DNA from: Biancaea sappan | Taxonomy: Eukaryota; Streptophyta; Magnoliopsida; Fabales; Fabaceae | NCBI GenBank assembly: GCA_037074585.1 | Contig: CM073494.1 | Coordinates: 64,969,501-65,033,500, forward strand | DNA: 64,000 bases | Reading direction: 5' to 3' | Shown here: piece by piece, positions 44,890-56,600 of the stretch | Layout of the letters: each line of letters opens with the position of its first letter | Numbering within the stretch: position 1 is the stretch's first letter | Made by a program: the position numbers and the translations under genes | Notes under the pieces: model-generated | Told to the model about the DNA's origin: nothing | Database searches by the model: none | What the model saw: only the letters and a program-made list of their open reading frames with translations

Positions 44890-46256
44890 GCTCAAAGAAG
44901 TGATTGGTTTCGACAATCAAAGAGTGGATGACGCGACAAAGATAAGGAGAAAATAAATGTATGTGATAAAAAAGGAATGAATCCATTGAAATACATGAAA
45001 CGAGCTCGCCTAATGGTATTTCAATGGATTCCCTCTTCTTTTATCTTTTAGCTCACATTTATTTTCTCCTGACCTCAATCGCGTTGTATTGTCCACTCTT
45101 TGGTCTTTGCCGCAAATTGCAAAACCAAATTCAACAACTAACTTGAGTTTGGAATGATTTAATGGCCTAATTCTTGCTCAGTGATACTTTCTTGGGTTAA
45201 TCACTTCTTAGAGGTGATATCCCTAGCATTGTATTTTTTTCCTTCAGTTTTGAATAATGAGTTTGAGATTTAATTTGTTGGGACCTCTTACTGTAATTTC
45301 CTTGGATAGATGCTCTATTTAAGAGTCAGTGGAACCCTAGGAGCAATTTGGATTGTCTTGATATGCTTTTAATTTTCTGTTATTTCAAATTGTGAGGTTT
45401 TGGTCTGAAATAGATGTATGGTTCGATGTTCGGCTTTAGTTTGTGTTTTCTGAATTGAATCAATTGAGCTCTGTATAAATGTTTTCTACTTTCATTATTG
45501 ATTGATTGTCCCTTTTTGTGTTGATCTACCTGTTGAGTGATTTACTTGGAATTAAATAGTTACTGGTTAGGGTGTTTTGTTTAAAGATACATAACATGGG
45601 TATGAACTTGAGCTTAGTTTTAGATTTATTTTGTTCTCCTATTGTCTGCCCTGGATTTGATGGTGATTGTATTTTAGTCTACTGATTCTTGGTTAGGCTA
45701 TACCTTTTGTTGTAGGATTTAGGTCAAATTGTTAGGAAACAAATGATTGATACCTGTTTGCACTAGCTTTGTTCTAACCCATGATATTTCTTTGGATTTC
45801 ATTGCCTAATCTGGTTTTGAACATTTATTTTTGTCAGAAATTACATGCCTAAATTCTGTCCTAATATACATTAGTTACCAGCTCTGGTTAATTAGAATGT
45901 TCTAGTGTTTTATTCCCGTATCAGGTTGATGTGCAGTCACTTTTAGCATGTTTTGTATTTGCATTATGTTTTATCCTAAATTGAAGCCCAGGCTAGTTCA
46001 TTACTTCTGACCTGATTTGATATTGAATTCTCTTTGGGGTTAAGTTAAATTGCAATATTGATCCTTGTAGCTATAGACTAGGTTCTACATGGGTGAAATT
46101 TCACATGGCGGATGAATGTTGTGATTATTTTGCTATCATGATTTTATGAAAATAGGTGAAGCTTGGAATATGCTTGAGATTCTTGGTATAAGGTGAAAAT
46201 AATAAATTCAGTTTCATTTTTATGAAAAGTTCTAAAATCAGAACCCATTCTGCACA
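44890..46256 (+). repeat. Duplicated segment B, first copy of the leader-region repeat
   Basis: Matches about 28450-29820. It starts with a third foldback unit (44915-45115: GAGTGGATGACGCGACAAAG...CCTAATGGTATTTCAATGG...GTCCACTCTTTGG) and continues through ACTTGAGTTTGGAA, GTTACTGGTTAGGGTG and GATTTGATATTGAATTCT to the phrase CATTCTGCACATGGTT. Confidence 0.88.
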
Positions 46257-46260
46257 TGGT

Positions 46261-46843
46261 TAAAAGTTATGTCAAAAATTGATATTGCTTTTAGACTGAA
46301 TTATCTGAAATTCAGATTAATAAGAAAATACTTATATTTCAATCTATTGCATCACTTTGATTTAAAACATTTTACTATATTTTTGTGTTATGCAAATTTG
46401 AAGTATTGGGCTTTTGAGATTTTTTTTTTTTTTTAGCTGGACTATTGCTACATTTAGAAATAATCACTTTTCATTGATTGCAATATGTTATGGTTATAAT
46501 GTTTTTCCTGTTTCTTTTCTCAATGGCGGTGGCGATAGCGATGTCATCTGTCGTTAAATCAAGCACCACAGACTATTTAGTGGTGATTCGTAGTAATTGC
46601 GGGTACAACCGTCATTAAGTCAACTTAGTAGTTGTTTGAACGGTCACTAATCTTTCAACGAATGTGAAAAATACATGAGACAAGTTTGAAACTTCAAGAA
46701 ATTAACAATTTGACACTAATTAAAAACATGTGAAACAAATTTTACATGACTTGCAAGAAATATCAAGGATGAATTTGATATTTTTATGTAACTTATGGCA
46801 TGAAATTTAAACTCTTAGTTGAATGAGTTGAAAGCCTACTAAC
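46261..46843 (+). repeat. Dispersed repeat, copy 2 (related to 1742-2130)
   Basis: Same order and strand as 1742-2130, with extra sequence at about 46543-46665 (GGCGGTGGCGATAGCGATGTC) and a T run at 46420-46435. It separates two copies of the leader-region repeat. Confidence 0.75.
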
Positions 46844-46849
46844 TCAACC

Positions 46850-48317
46850 CTAAGGAAGCATGAACAATCTCACCTTCCTGTGAGGAAGCATGAAACTAGC
46901 TCGCCTAATAGTATTTCAATGAGTTCCCTTATCTTTCATGTTCCAACTCACATTTGTTTTCTGCTTGAGCTTGGCAGAATTCAGTGGCCTAATTCCTGCT
47001 CAGTGATACTTGCTTGGGTTTATCACTTCTTAAAGTTGATATCCCTTGAATTTCTTTTTTCTCCAGTTTTGAATAATAGGTTTGGGATTTAATTTGTTTG
47101 GACCTCTTACTTTAATTTATTGGGGTGAATGTTTTATCTTAGAGTCAGTGGAACCCTACTCTTTTATTGAATTGTTGAGGCTTAAGTGCAATTTGGATTG
47201 TTTTGACATGCTTTTAATTTTATGTTATTTCAATTTGTGAGGTTTTGGGCTGAAAGATATATACGGTTCAATGTTCTGCTTTAGTTTGTGTTTTCTGAAT
47301 TGAATCAATTGAACTGTATATGAATGTTTTCTACTTTCGTTATTGGTTGATTGTCCTTTTTGTGTTGATTTACTTGTTGAACAATTTACTTGGAATTAAA
47401 TAGTTACTGGTTAGGGTGTCTTGTTTAAAGATACAACACGTATTATGAATTTGAGCATAGTTTTAGGTCTGTTTTGGTGTCCTATTGTCTGCCTTGGATT
47501 TGATAATGATTGTGTGGTAGTCTATTGATTCTTGGTGAGGCTATACCTAATTGTGTAGGATTTAGGTGGTCAAATTGTTAGTAAACAAAAGATAGATGCC
47601 TATTTTCTCTGGCTTTGTTCTAACCCATGATGTTTCCTTGGTTTTCATTGCTTAATCTGGTTTTGAATATTTGATTTTTATCAGAAATTACATGCCTAAA
47701 TTCTGTCCTAGTATACATTAGCTACCAGTTTTGGTTAATTAGAATGTGCTAGTGTTTATTCCTGTATGAGGTTGTTGTGTAGTCACTTTTAGCATGTCTT
47801 GTATATGCATATATATGTTTTATCCTAAACTGAGGCCTAGATTAGTTCGATACTTCTGACTTGATTTGATATTGAATTCTGTTTGGGGTTAAGTTATATT
47901 GCAATATTGATCCTTGTTGTAGACTAGGTTCTACATGAGTGAAATTTCACATGGTGGATGAATGCTGAAATTATTTTGCTGTCATGATTTTATGAAAATA
48001 AGTGAAGCTTGGAATATGCTTGAGATTCTTGGAATGAGGTGAAAATAATAAATTCAGTTAGAAAAGTTCTAAAATGAGAACCTATTCAGCACATGGTTCA
48101 TTTTTCCATTAAAAGACTATTTTTCAGAATGTGAAGATCAATGGGTTATGATGCAATTATGAATTAATTTGGATTTAATAATTAAATTCTGACTCCTTAC
48201 TTTTTTATTTTTCTTGGAATAATTGGGCGCAGAAACTTTTGCTCAATTGTAATTCATTTATTTGGTGTGTTCTATGACATAAGTGACATCAGATTAATTT
48301 GCCATTTAGTTGCTCTA
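46850..48317 (+). repeat. Duplicated segment B, second copy of the leader-region repeat
   Basis: Begins in half of a foldback unit (GAAACTAGCTCGCCTAATAG near 46890), then repeats the series found at 28780-30156 and 45190-46256, and runs into TAGTTGCTCT, where segment A has a further 1.33 kb missing here. Confidence 0.88.
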
Positions 48318-48466
48318 TGGCTTATACCCAGCAGAAAGGTAGTGATTCCTCTTTAGAAAGTTGGGCAGAAGGTGAATTTGGAGATGGATATTCTTGGCAA
48401 GTATGTGGGAGACTTCTTAGCAATGGTTTTGTGGAATCATCAATCAAATCTCCTGTTATACTATAA
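48318..48466 (+). pseudogene. Truncated riboflavin synthase pseudogene (3' end only)
   Basis: Matches 31491-31636, the last 47 codons of the intact gene, then its 3' flank. By eye about nine bases in ten agree. One base is inserted after CAGCAGAAA and one lost at GTATGTGGGAG, so the middle is out of frame while the end, including TAA at 48464-48466, is back in register; one extra codon lies before the end. The join TTGCTCT/ATGGCTTATACC shows that sequence equivalent to 30157-31490 was deleted, taking the transit peptide, the first domain and most of the second. It has no start and cannot encode an enzyme. It arose by segmental duplication and not by retroposition, because intergenic flanks are duplicated too. 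Confidence 0.92.
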
Positions 48467-48709
48467 GCTACTCAAGTGTATCTTTGAAATTTGAATTATG
48501 GTCTTGTATGATTTCATTATGTAATTCAACTTTTTAATCTTTGAAGTAAATGAAGTTATCCTGTTCTTTGTAGTATGATTTTCATCACTATAGTAATAAG
48601 ATGTAATGGAATTATGTTGATGATGTGTTCCAATATTCATATATATTTATGCATCTACTAAATTCTATATAATGAGTTACCCTAAATGATTGACATGACT
48701 ATACACCTA
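48467..48709 (+). repeat. Duplicated 3' flank of riboflavin synthase
   Basis: Matches 31637-31870 (CTTTGAAATTTGAATTAT, ATGTAATGGAATTATGTTGATG) up to the insertion point of the copia element; it resumes at 53682. Confidence 0.88.
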
Positions 48710-48714
48710 ATAGT
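48710..48714. repeat. Target-site duplication of the copia element (left)
   Basis: ATAGT here against GTAGT at 53682-53686: four of five bases agree. Confidence 0.65.
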
Positions 48715-49265
48715 TGTTGTGAAAATAGCCTTTTAAAGGCTTTGTATTTCAAAATATCTTTTTAATTTATTTTTTATAGCTTACCTGAACAGAGGCAAAT
48801 TTTATTATTATTAAATTAATTTGGATTAATGTCAGAAAATTAAGGGCTGACAGTTTTGTTTTATTTGTTTTAAATATAATTAAATATTTTGAAACTGTCC
48901 ATTAATTTTTTGTAACTGTCCATTAATTTTTGAAACCGAATTTTAATTGTATTAAAATTCTTGTCTGCCTCATTAATGTTCAGCAGCTATAAAAGGAGGA
49001 CTCATTCCCCTCATTTTTCATAGTCACACAAAAAAACTGTTGTGCTTTTCTCTCTTTCCTCTCCAAACTCTTTGGGTTACGCTCTTCAAAATTTCTGCTG
49101 TTCTGTGGCCTGAGAACCTTTCTTAGAAGAATCTGTTTAATCCTAGAGGGAGTTCTGTAGACGCAGATTTTTAGCTGTAGTCGCGGAATAAATTCCTTAA
49201 GGACAGTGTCTATTATAAAGACGCGACTCAGATTATTTTCGTATTAGTATCCAAGTTTTACAACA
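48715..49265 (+). repeat. 5' LTR of the copia element
   Basis: TGTTGTGAAAATAG...TTTTACAACA, 551 bp, with a TATA box at 48988-48994. The right LTR (53110-53681) is 21 bp longer because of an extra TGCCCATTAATTTTCTGAAAC unit. Confidence 0.93.
48988..48994 (+). promoter_or_regulatory. TATA box of the copia LTR
   Basis: TATAAAA within AGCTATAAAAGGAGGAC. The same box is at 53404-53410 in the right LTR. Confidence 0.7.
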
Positions 49266-49766
49266 ATCTTAAAGAATTTATCATACCAACTCTGCTACAA
49301 TCGTAACTCTGAAAGAGTTTACAACTCAAATTCAAAGAGGTAATATCTTATTATTTACTTTGATGTATATATTTGCTAAAGGTATAAAACTTGTGTTGAA
49401 AAATATTATCTTAAAATATTAAACAAAAAAATTTGTTTTACGAAACTTGCGTTGCAATTTCGTGCATGTTTTTATGCCGTTATATTAAATCAGAATTGAA
49501 AGACATTACATTAATGTCTATGTCAATGTTGCTTGAATTGTGATTAATATCTTTATATATAGCAAATTATGTTTCATATGTTGACCTTTATAATTTTCAA
49601 TCATTTGGATGTGTCTCAATATTATTTACCTCATTTAATGGACTTTGATTTTTCTTTTCTTTCATGGTGGTCCATTAATTCCTTTTACCATTGGCTTTTA
49701 ATAGTTTTTACATATATGAATATATATAACCAATTCGGATTGATTATTCACAACCGTACTGGGTGC

Positions 49767-49808
<42 letters not shown>

Positions 49809-50038
49809 CCGTGGGAGTTAATGATATATATATATATATAATTATGGCCTTTTATGAGGGAAGATGATAAGAATTGGTGTATATATATATAATTGTGGGG
49901 CCAATGTGTGTTTATTATATATACATATAGGTTGTTCATGTTATTTGCTCTAATTTAATGAGAGTTATTCTCATATTATGTGGGCAACAGATCTCTTAGC
50001 TAGAATATATATGAGATAGAATAAAATATATATATGAG

Positions 50039-50090
<52 letters not shown>

Positions 50091-51175
50091 GGGATATTCT
50101 GGATTCCAAATATATGATATTTTGGTTTTACACCTTATTTAAGGTGATAAATATTTGATTTTCAATTATTTGTATTTTAATTTTTTGTGAGCTTATTAAA
50201 AAAAAAATTTTGTTGTTGTTGTTGCTCACAAAAGGAGATTTTATTTATGAGAGAATTTTTTCACTATATGAGATACATATGATGATATGTGTTTAGCTTT
50301 AACTATATATTATTTTGTGTATCTAAAATATTACAGATTCTTTTAACTTGGTTTGAAAAAATTCTTTTAAAGTAGATTATGCATATATATATATATATAT
50401 ATATATGTAGCATTTGTGTATATGGAACAAATACATATTGATTTAATCCACTTTCAAATATCATATACATGGAGTGAAATTATTATTTGCTATTATTTTT
50501 ATAAGAACAACTCATAATTTTTTTTTAGTTCTAATTTTGAGTGATCATGAAGTGATCAATTTTGCTCATGAACCAAATTTGTGCAATGGTGATTTCTTCT
50601 CCCTACATCATGAGGTATGTTACACTATTTTAATATTTCTTTTGAGAATTTATATTAATAGTGGGGGCAAAAAGAAAAATGTTTTTGGATAATAATTTTA
50701 TAATAACAAGTGGGGGATATATGTTGTTATAAAAATAATACAAGCTTTGGTAAAAATGTTTTATGGTCAATAGTTAATGATATTGTGGTTTAATAGAAAT
50801 TATGGGTTTATTATATTTATGTATTGAGTATGTTCCATAAATTTCTATTGACTAACTATTGATAGTATGAAAAGACTTTCTTAAAGCTCACATGTGAACT
50901 ATTTTAAAAATTTCTCTATTTTGAGAATTTTATTTATGTGGAATTCTTGAAATTAACATATGTGTGAAGGTTTTAATTTAAGAATTCAAAATAGCTTAAT
51001 CTTAAGCTTTTGAGAGTTTTATTTTGGAACATGATTTTTGTGGATTTGTGATCAAATTTGAAGATATTGGCATATAAATTTTGGGTCAATTTGGAAATTA
51101 AGAAAATCATCTCTTTGAGATGATGATACGCTGTCAATTTTCAAGTTGAAGAAACCATCTCATTGAGATGATGAT

Positions 51176-51239
<64 letters not shown>

Positions 51240-51719
51240 TTAGCATTTTCTAATTCCAATCCATGATAACTCTTTAATTGTACATAGAAGTACAATATTG
51301 TTGAGTTATTGGTTACAAATGAGATTGAAAAGTTTCAAAATAATTATGTGAAATTATTTTCTTGAAAAATAATATTATATGATGGATGAATTTAGATGCG
51401 CATATATGTTATGCGTTTGGTACCCATCTATAATAATTATAAGGTTTTGTATGAGGTTTTATATGAGTTGTGTAATTATACTCTTATAGATTTAAAAATG
51501 TGGGGGTATTTTGCAAAGTTTATGTTACATGACTATGAGAAAAATAAATTAACTATAAAACCTTAGTTATTATGTTGTTAATAGTTTCTCTTTGTGATTA
51601 GTCAAAATATTTCTTTTAGTTAAATATGGATGTGTATATATGTGAAAGTAATAGATGATAAGGATGAATATTTATCTATATATGTGTGATGTAGATGTTA
51701 CATAAAGTTAAATATTCCT
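49266..51719. other. Copia internal region without recognisable coding
   Basis: AT-rich with TA runs at about 49771-49806, 50047-50086, 50383-50406 and 51181-51233. The place just after the 5' LTR shows no initiator tRNA-Met match. Near 51095-51180 the phrase CATCTCTTTGAGATGATGAT recurs as CATCTCATTGAGATGATGAT. The open frames at 49569-49808 and 50474-50692 have no known domain. Confidence 0.6.
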
Positions 51720-52480
51720 TTACAGCTAGTGTTGACATGAAAGACATAAGTGAAGTAAATGAGATTTTGGGATTAAAACCATAAGGAAATGTGATTAGAT
51801 TTTACTATCACAAGAACGTTATGTTCAAAATTGTCTTAAAAGTTTGATCATCAAAATGACAAACTGGTGAAAAACTCCTTATGATTTTAACACTCAGTTA
51901 AGGAAAACAGAGGAGAGTCTCTGTTGTATTTAATAAACTTTACCTAGCCTGACATATCATGTGTTATGTGTCAGATGAGTGTCGATATGTATACAATTCC
52001 AATAAAAGTGTTGAGAGGTATCGTAATTTACGATATCATATAAAGTGGATTTTCCATTGTGTTAGAAAAATACAATGATGTTAACTGAATCTTTAATTCA
52101 GATGAGACAAAGTCTACTAGTGGTTAAAACCTCACCTTGGGTGGTGGGATGTTATTTTGGAGAAAGCAGCTATACAAATTTATAGGTTCACTATAAAATC
52201 AGAGTTTAGTGCTCTGGAGTTGGCTGAAAATAAGACCAAGTAGCAGAAAAACTACTTAGCAAAATTTTTAATTGGGTAAGAGCCCAATGATGTCAGTGTC
52301 TGTGTTTTGTGATTGCCAAGTGGCAATAGCCATTGTAAATAACAAACTTTCAATGGTAAGAGTAGACACTTGTATTGAGATACAAAGTTATCAAGCAATT
52401 GCTAAAATATGAAATTTGAAGTATACTGATCAGTTCTGTAAAGTCAAAAGTGAATTTGGCCAATTCACTGACTAAACATG
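51720..52480 (+). pseudogene. Copia reverse transcriptase C-terminus and RNase H remnant
   Basis: With frame changes, plus-strand translation yields DMKDISEVNEILG (equivalent of the D-x-GE-x-x-x-ILG motif), LINFTxPDISC near 51.93 kb, the SDETKSTSGY and LGGGMLFWRKQ segments at about 52.10-52.17 kb, and VFCDCQVAIAIVNN at about 52.30 kb. These are landmarks of copia RNase H, in the right order toward the 3' LTR. Stops are numerous. What follows to 53.1 kb (GGGCCGCTCCCATGAGATCG and similar) looks like the non-coding tail before the polypurine tract. Confidence 0.8.
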
Positions 52481-53100
52481 CATGTAAGAAGGAAATTAGT
52501 CCTTCACACATCGAGGGGAGACTTAAGCCAATATGAAATTAACAGTGGCGGAAACCCAACCTTTGTGATTGGAGATCCCATGAAGAAGATTCATATGGGT
52601 AATAACAAGTCGTCTGTTAATTCTGCTAGCACTATATTCTTAGTCCATTTCCTATGGTGTTAAGTGTGAAAGTGCTAGAATGTATTGACTTGTGGGTTGA
52701 ATATAAGCTCTTTATGATCTTCATAGCCCTACATTAAGGGTGATGTATTCATTGCAGATACACTTGATGAAGTCACCTATATGAGTGTGGAGTGGGGCCG
52801 CTCCCATGAGATCGTGGCGAAGTCTCTAGAGCACTCATGAATTCCAGGCACGCGCACGGCCGAAATAACGCGCACAACGGCGTTAATAGCAGAAATGTGG
52901 GGGGTGAGATGCGACTCTTAAGGTCACTATCTTACAACTAAGAGTATGTTGGTTCATAGAAGCTATATGCTTCACTAACTACTCTGTAAGATAAATCTTA
53001 TCGGTATAGGTCTGGTTCATAGTCTAAAAAGAGACACTGGATTAATGCGTCTACAACCATATATGTAACCCAAAAGTTTTTGAAATATCTTTTGAAATAT

Positions 53101-53109
53101 GTGGGGGAT
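53101..53109 (+). promoter_or_regulatory. Polypurine tract of the copia element
   Basis: GTGGGGGAT directly before the right LTR. Confidence 0.8.
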
Positions 53110-53681
53110 TGTTGTGAAAATAGCCTTTTAAAGGCTTTGTATTTCAAAATATCTTTTTAATTTATTTTTTATAGCTTACCTGAACAGAGGCAAATTTTAT
53201 TATTATTAAATTAATTTGGATTAATGTCAGAAAATTAAGGGCTGACAGTTTTGTTTTATTTGTTTTAAATATAATTAAATATTTTGAAACTGCCCATTAA
53301 TTTTCTGAAACTGCCCATTAATTTTTTGTAACTGTCCATTAATTTTTGAAACCGAATTTTAATTGTATTAAAATTCTTGTCTGCCTCATTAATGTTCAGC
53401 AACTATAAAAGGAAGACTCATTCCCCTCATTTTTCATACTCACACAACAAACTGTTGTGCTCTTCTCTCTTCCCTCTCTCAAACTCTTTGGGTTACGCTC
53501 TTCAAAATTTCTGCTGTTCTGTGGCCTGAGAACCATTCTCAGAAGAATCTGTTTAATTCTGGAGGGAGTTTTGTAGACGCAGATTTTTAGCTGTGGTCGC
53601 GGAATAAATTCCTTAAGGACAGTGTCTATTATAAAGACGCGACTCAGATTATTTTCGTGTTGGTATCCAAGTTTTACAACA
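53110..53681 (+). repeat. 3' LTR of the copia element
   Basis: 572 bp; see the 5' LTR. Confidence 0.93.
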
Positions 53682-55862
53682 GTAGTTACTTTGAATCAAG
53701 GAACTTTTAGACACAAGCTTTGAAAATATGAACTTATGATTTGGTCTATTAACAACTATAATTGATTAAATCTCAAGGTGCGATATGATTCTAGTTTTGT
53801 CTCGATGCCTTACTTTGTCTATAATTTTAACTAGCCCTATGGTGTCTTGCAATACACACTGCTATAAGTTGGCCTATGGTGCATAAGTGACCTAGCCCAA
53901 ACCCTAAACCCTAAAAGCGTGTTTGGTAGCCATGACTTCCGTCAATGGAAAATGGAACTCTTATGGAAACCATGATTTTTGTTGTTTGGTAGGTTAGAAA
54001 AGAAACATGATGGAATCTATTGATGGAAAATTGGTTTCCATTTTTCACAATTAACTGAACGGATTCTTTTTTTATATATCGGATGGAAAAGTGCCTCATG
54101 GAATGGAAACAAAATATGTTGTCTCATTTGCCCCAATGTTCATGTTCTCTGTCATTCACACTCAACCGATGCCATTCGTCATTAGTCGTCATCGTCGTTC
54201 AACCTCAACCATTGTCGTCATCGTTCAATTTCTGCTCCCTATCCTCCACATTCAATCATCATTGTTCGCCCTCTCTGTTTTCTTGATTTTTTTTATGTCT
54301 AGTTTCGATTCATGATTTCTATACTTATGATTTTGGCTTCGATTTTTATTTTGATTTCATTTTCTAGTTTCTATTTGCATTTGGTCGCTAGCAATGGTTT
54401 CAGTTGGGTTGTCGACGATGGTTTGAATGGATTCATTTTCTTGTTTTGTCAATTTCTATTTCGATCTGGTGATGGTGATGTAGGGAAGACGATGATCAAG
54501 TGGTCATAGTGATTCTAAGTTTGGAGCTGGAGGAAGAAGAAGAAGGTGAAAGAGGAAGGATGCATGGAAGAAGAAGACGACGTAGAAAATGAAAAGGGAA
54601 AGATGTAGGGAAAAGAGAAGATGTCCAGATTCTTGTTTTTTTTTTCTTTCTAACTTTTGATATCTTTTCTCAAGGGAAATTTCGTAAAATAATAACAAAA
54701 CAGAAGTATTCCTTTCTATTTTGACCTATGTCATATTCAACATATGTTTAATCATATTTCCTTTCTCTTTGTCTTTTCATTTTCCTTTCATTTTTTTTTC
54801 TTTTCTCTTAAAAATATTTCATGTATACCAAACGCACCTAAACCTTTGATACGCGAGTCTAAGACAACTTCATCCCATAAGTCCATGTCTATTGACAACC
54901 ATGCAGAATTAGTGTCAAGATATCTCATTTGACAATATGTTCATGGTTTCTATTCTATCTATATATATTTTGCCTCTTTCTCCCTCCTTTATTAAAAGAA
55001 AGTTAAACTATTCTTAGTCTCTATAAATTTATTTAATTTTTAGTTCACTTCTAATACTTCAAAAAATTATAATTGAATTTTTATAATGTAGAAATACATT
55101 ATCTAGTTTTTATTATTGAACTTTTGTTAGTGTGTCATTAAAATTTTACTAATATAACTAACTATGAACTTATCTTACTATTATAAATATGTATGGTTCA
55201 AGCTTAATCATTCAAGTCTCTTAACATAGACTTTATTACATTATATATGTGCCAGCTAATTGTATTTTATTTTTACTTTTATCAATTTTATTGGCATAAA
55301 TCATATATATTTAAAACATAAAAATAACATAGAATTATATTGATTAATTTAAAATATTCTGAAATTATTAAGCTATAATTATAGATTTTTCAAATTACAA
55401 CAATTAAATTAAAATTAAGTTAAATTGCAAGAAAAAAATTATCCCAGAAAAAATAAAGCAGGCTAGCTTTGTTGGTGTATGATTGGTAAATCCATTTTAT
55501 CTTTTTTTTTTTTTAGTTTTTCACAAATATTCTTTATAAGAGGTAATCATGTTTGATCTACAGACACTAAATGTGGCCATCTAATTCAAAGTCGAATTTA
55601 TCATCTCATGAATGATTAGCTTATTTTACTAAACCCAACCTCAGCTAAATATTTTGTCTCTTAATACATTAGCCTATGTACCTAACGCATTGTCTTTTCG
55701 TTGTCTTTTTGTACAAATGAACGTGGAAGGAAAAACAGATGGTAATATGTTTTTAAAAATTTATATTCAGCGTTATATTTTAATATATAAAACTTTTAAC
55801 TCATTTCACTTTTTATTAATAAGTTAATATTTTATATAATATAGATTATAATTTTATCTTTA

Positions 55863-55896
<34 letters not shown>

Positions 55897-56600
55897 AAAT
55901 TGATAATAAATTCTAATATGAAGTTATTTTATTTTTAATGAAAGAAAAATATTTTTAAAATTTATGATTAAAAAAATAGAAGAAACTTAATTTTGATGAC
56001 AAAAAAGATTAATAGAACCCTGAGAATAATATTTTTTAAAAATATTAATAATTAAATTAAATTTAAGAATAAATAAACATATTTATTAAAAATAATAATA
56101 ATAATAATCCAAGGCGTGAGGGGATATAAGCATCACTAGTCACTAGAATCTTCCTCTTCCACATTGATTTCTTTGAATTTATACTTGAAAAAAAAAAGAA
56201 ACAAAAAAAAAGAAAAAAGGAAAAAATTCATAGTGAAAGGCTGAAAGCTGACAAAGGCATGCTTGGACTATTTGGAATTGGAAGGCTAATTGCCCTCATT
56301 TTATGGTTGAATTGATTTAGAAAAGGACGAATTTGGATTTAGAATATGGTGTTTCTATCGTTAAATTCTAAATTTTAAATAATTTTTTATATTAAAATTT
56401 AGATTGTTAAACTCAAAATTTAAAAATTATTAAAAAAAAAAGTACAACAAACACCAAATTTATTTTTTAAAAAAATGGGTCAACTACAGTGAATAACAAT
56501 GACATTTTAAAAAAATGTAAAAAAAAAGGAAAAAGAGAAAAAATGGTACAAAATCGTACAAATGATTGTTAGACACTGCGTGTGTTTACAAAAAAAAAAT
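53682..56600 (+). repeat. Duplicated segment B, distal part
   Basis: Continues the match to segment A: 53687-54945 with 31880-33000, then 54946-56540 with 42068-44300. It holds the second MITE-like copy and lacks both the Ty3 element and the 42345-43296 insertion. About 230 bp at 55030-55260 have no good match in A. An ATA/ATT run is at 55868-55895. Confidence 0.85.
53916..54835. mobile_element. MITE-like element, copy B
   Basis: Corresponds to 32083-32919. Ends are GCGTGTTTGGTAGCCAT and (reverse complement) GCGTTTGGTATACAT. CCTAAA occurs outside both ends. Open frames at 53911-54509 have no recognisable domain. Confidence 0.65.

Larger units (their letters stand above)
48715..53681 (+). mobile_element. 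Degenerate Ty1/copia LTR retrotransposon
   Basis: Two LTRs (48715-49265 and 53110-53681) with TGTTGT...ACAACA ends flank 3.84 kb. It splits the duplicated riboflavin synthase 3' flank, whose two halves match uninterrupted sequence near 31870, so the boundaries are sure. A polypurine tract precedes the right LTR. Remains of copia reverse transcriptase/RNase H occur at about 51720-52480. The gag, protease and integrase regions are not recognisable and are replaced by AT-rich sequence with long TA runs. The LTRs differ at several percent of positions by eye, so it is older than the Ty3 element at 33-42 kb. Confidence 0.9.

Noticed and set aside
48318..48466. Second functional riboflavin synthase
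   Set aside because: Only the last 47 codons remain, with frameshifts and no start.
54083..54509. Several overlapping short frames near the second MITE copy
   Set aside because: They are low-complexity Phe/Ser/His-rich translations, not conserved as frames in copy A.
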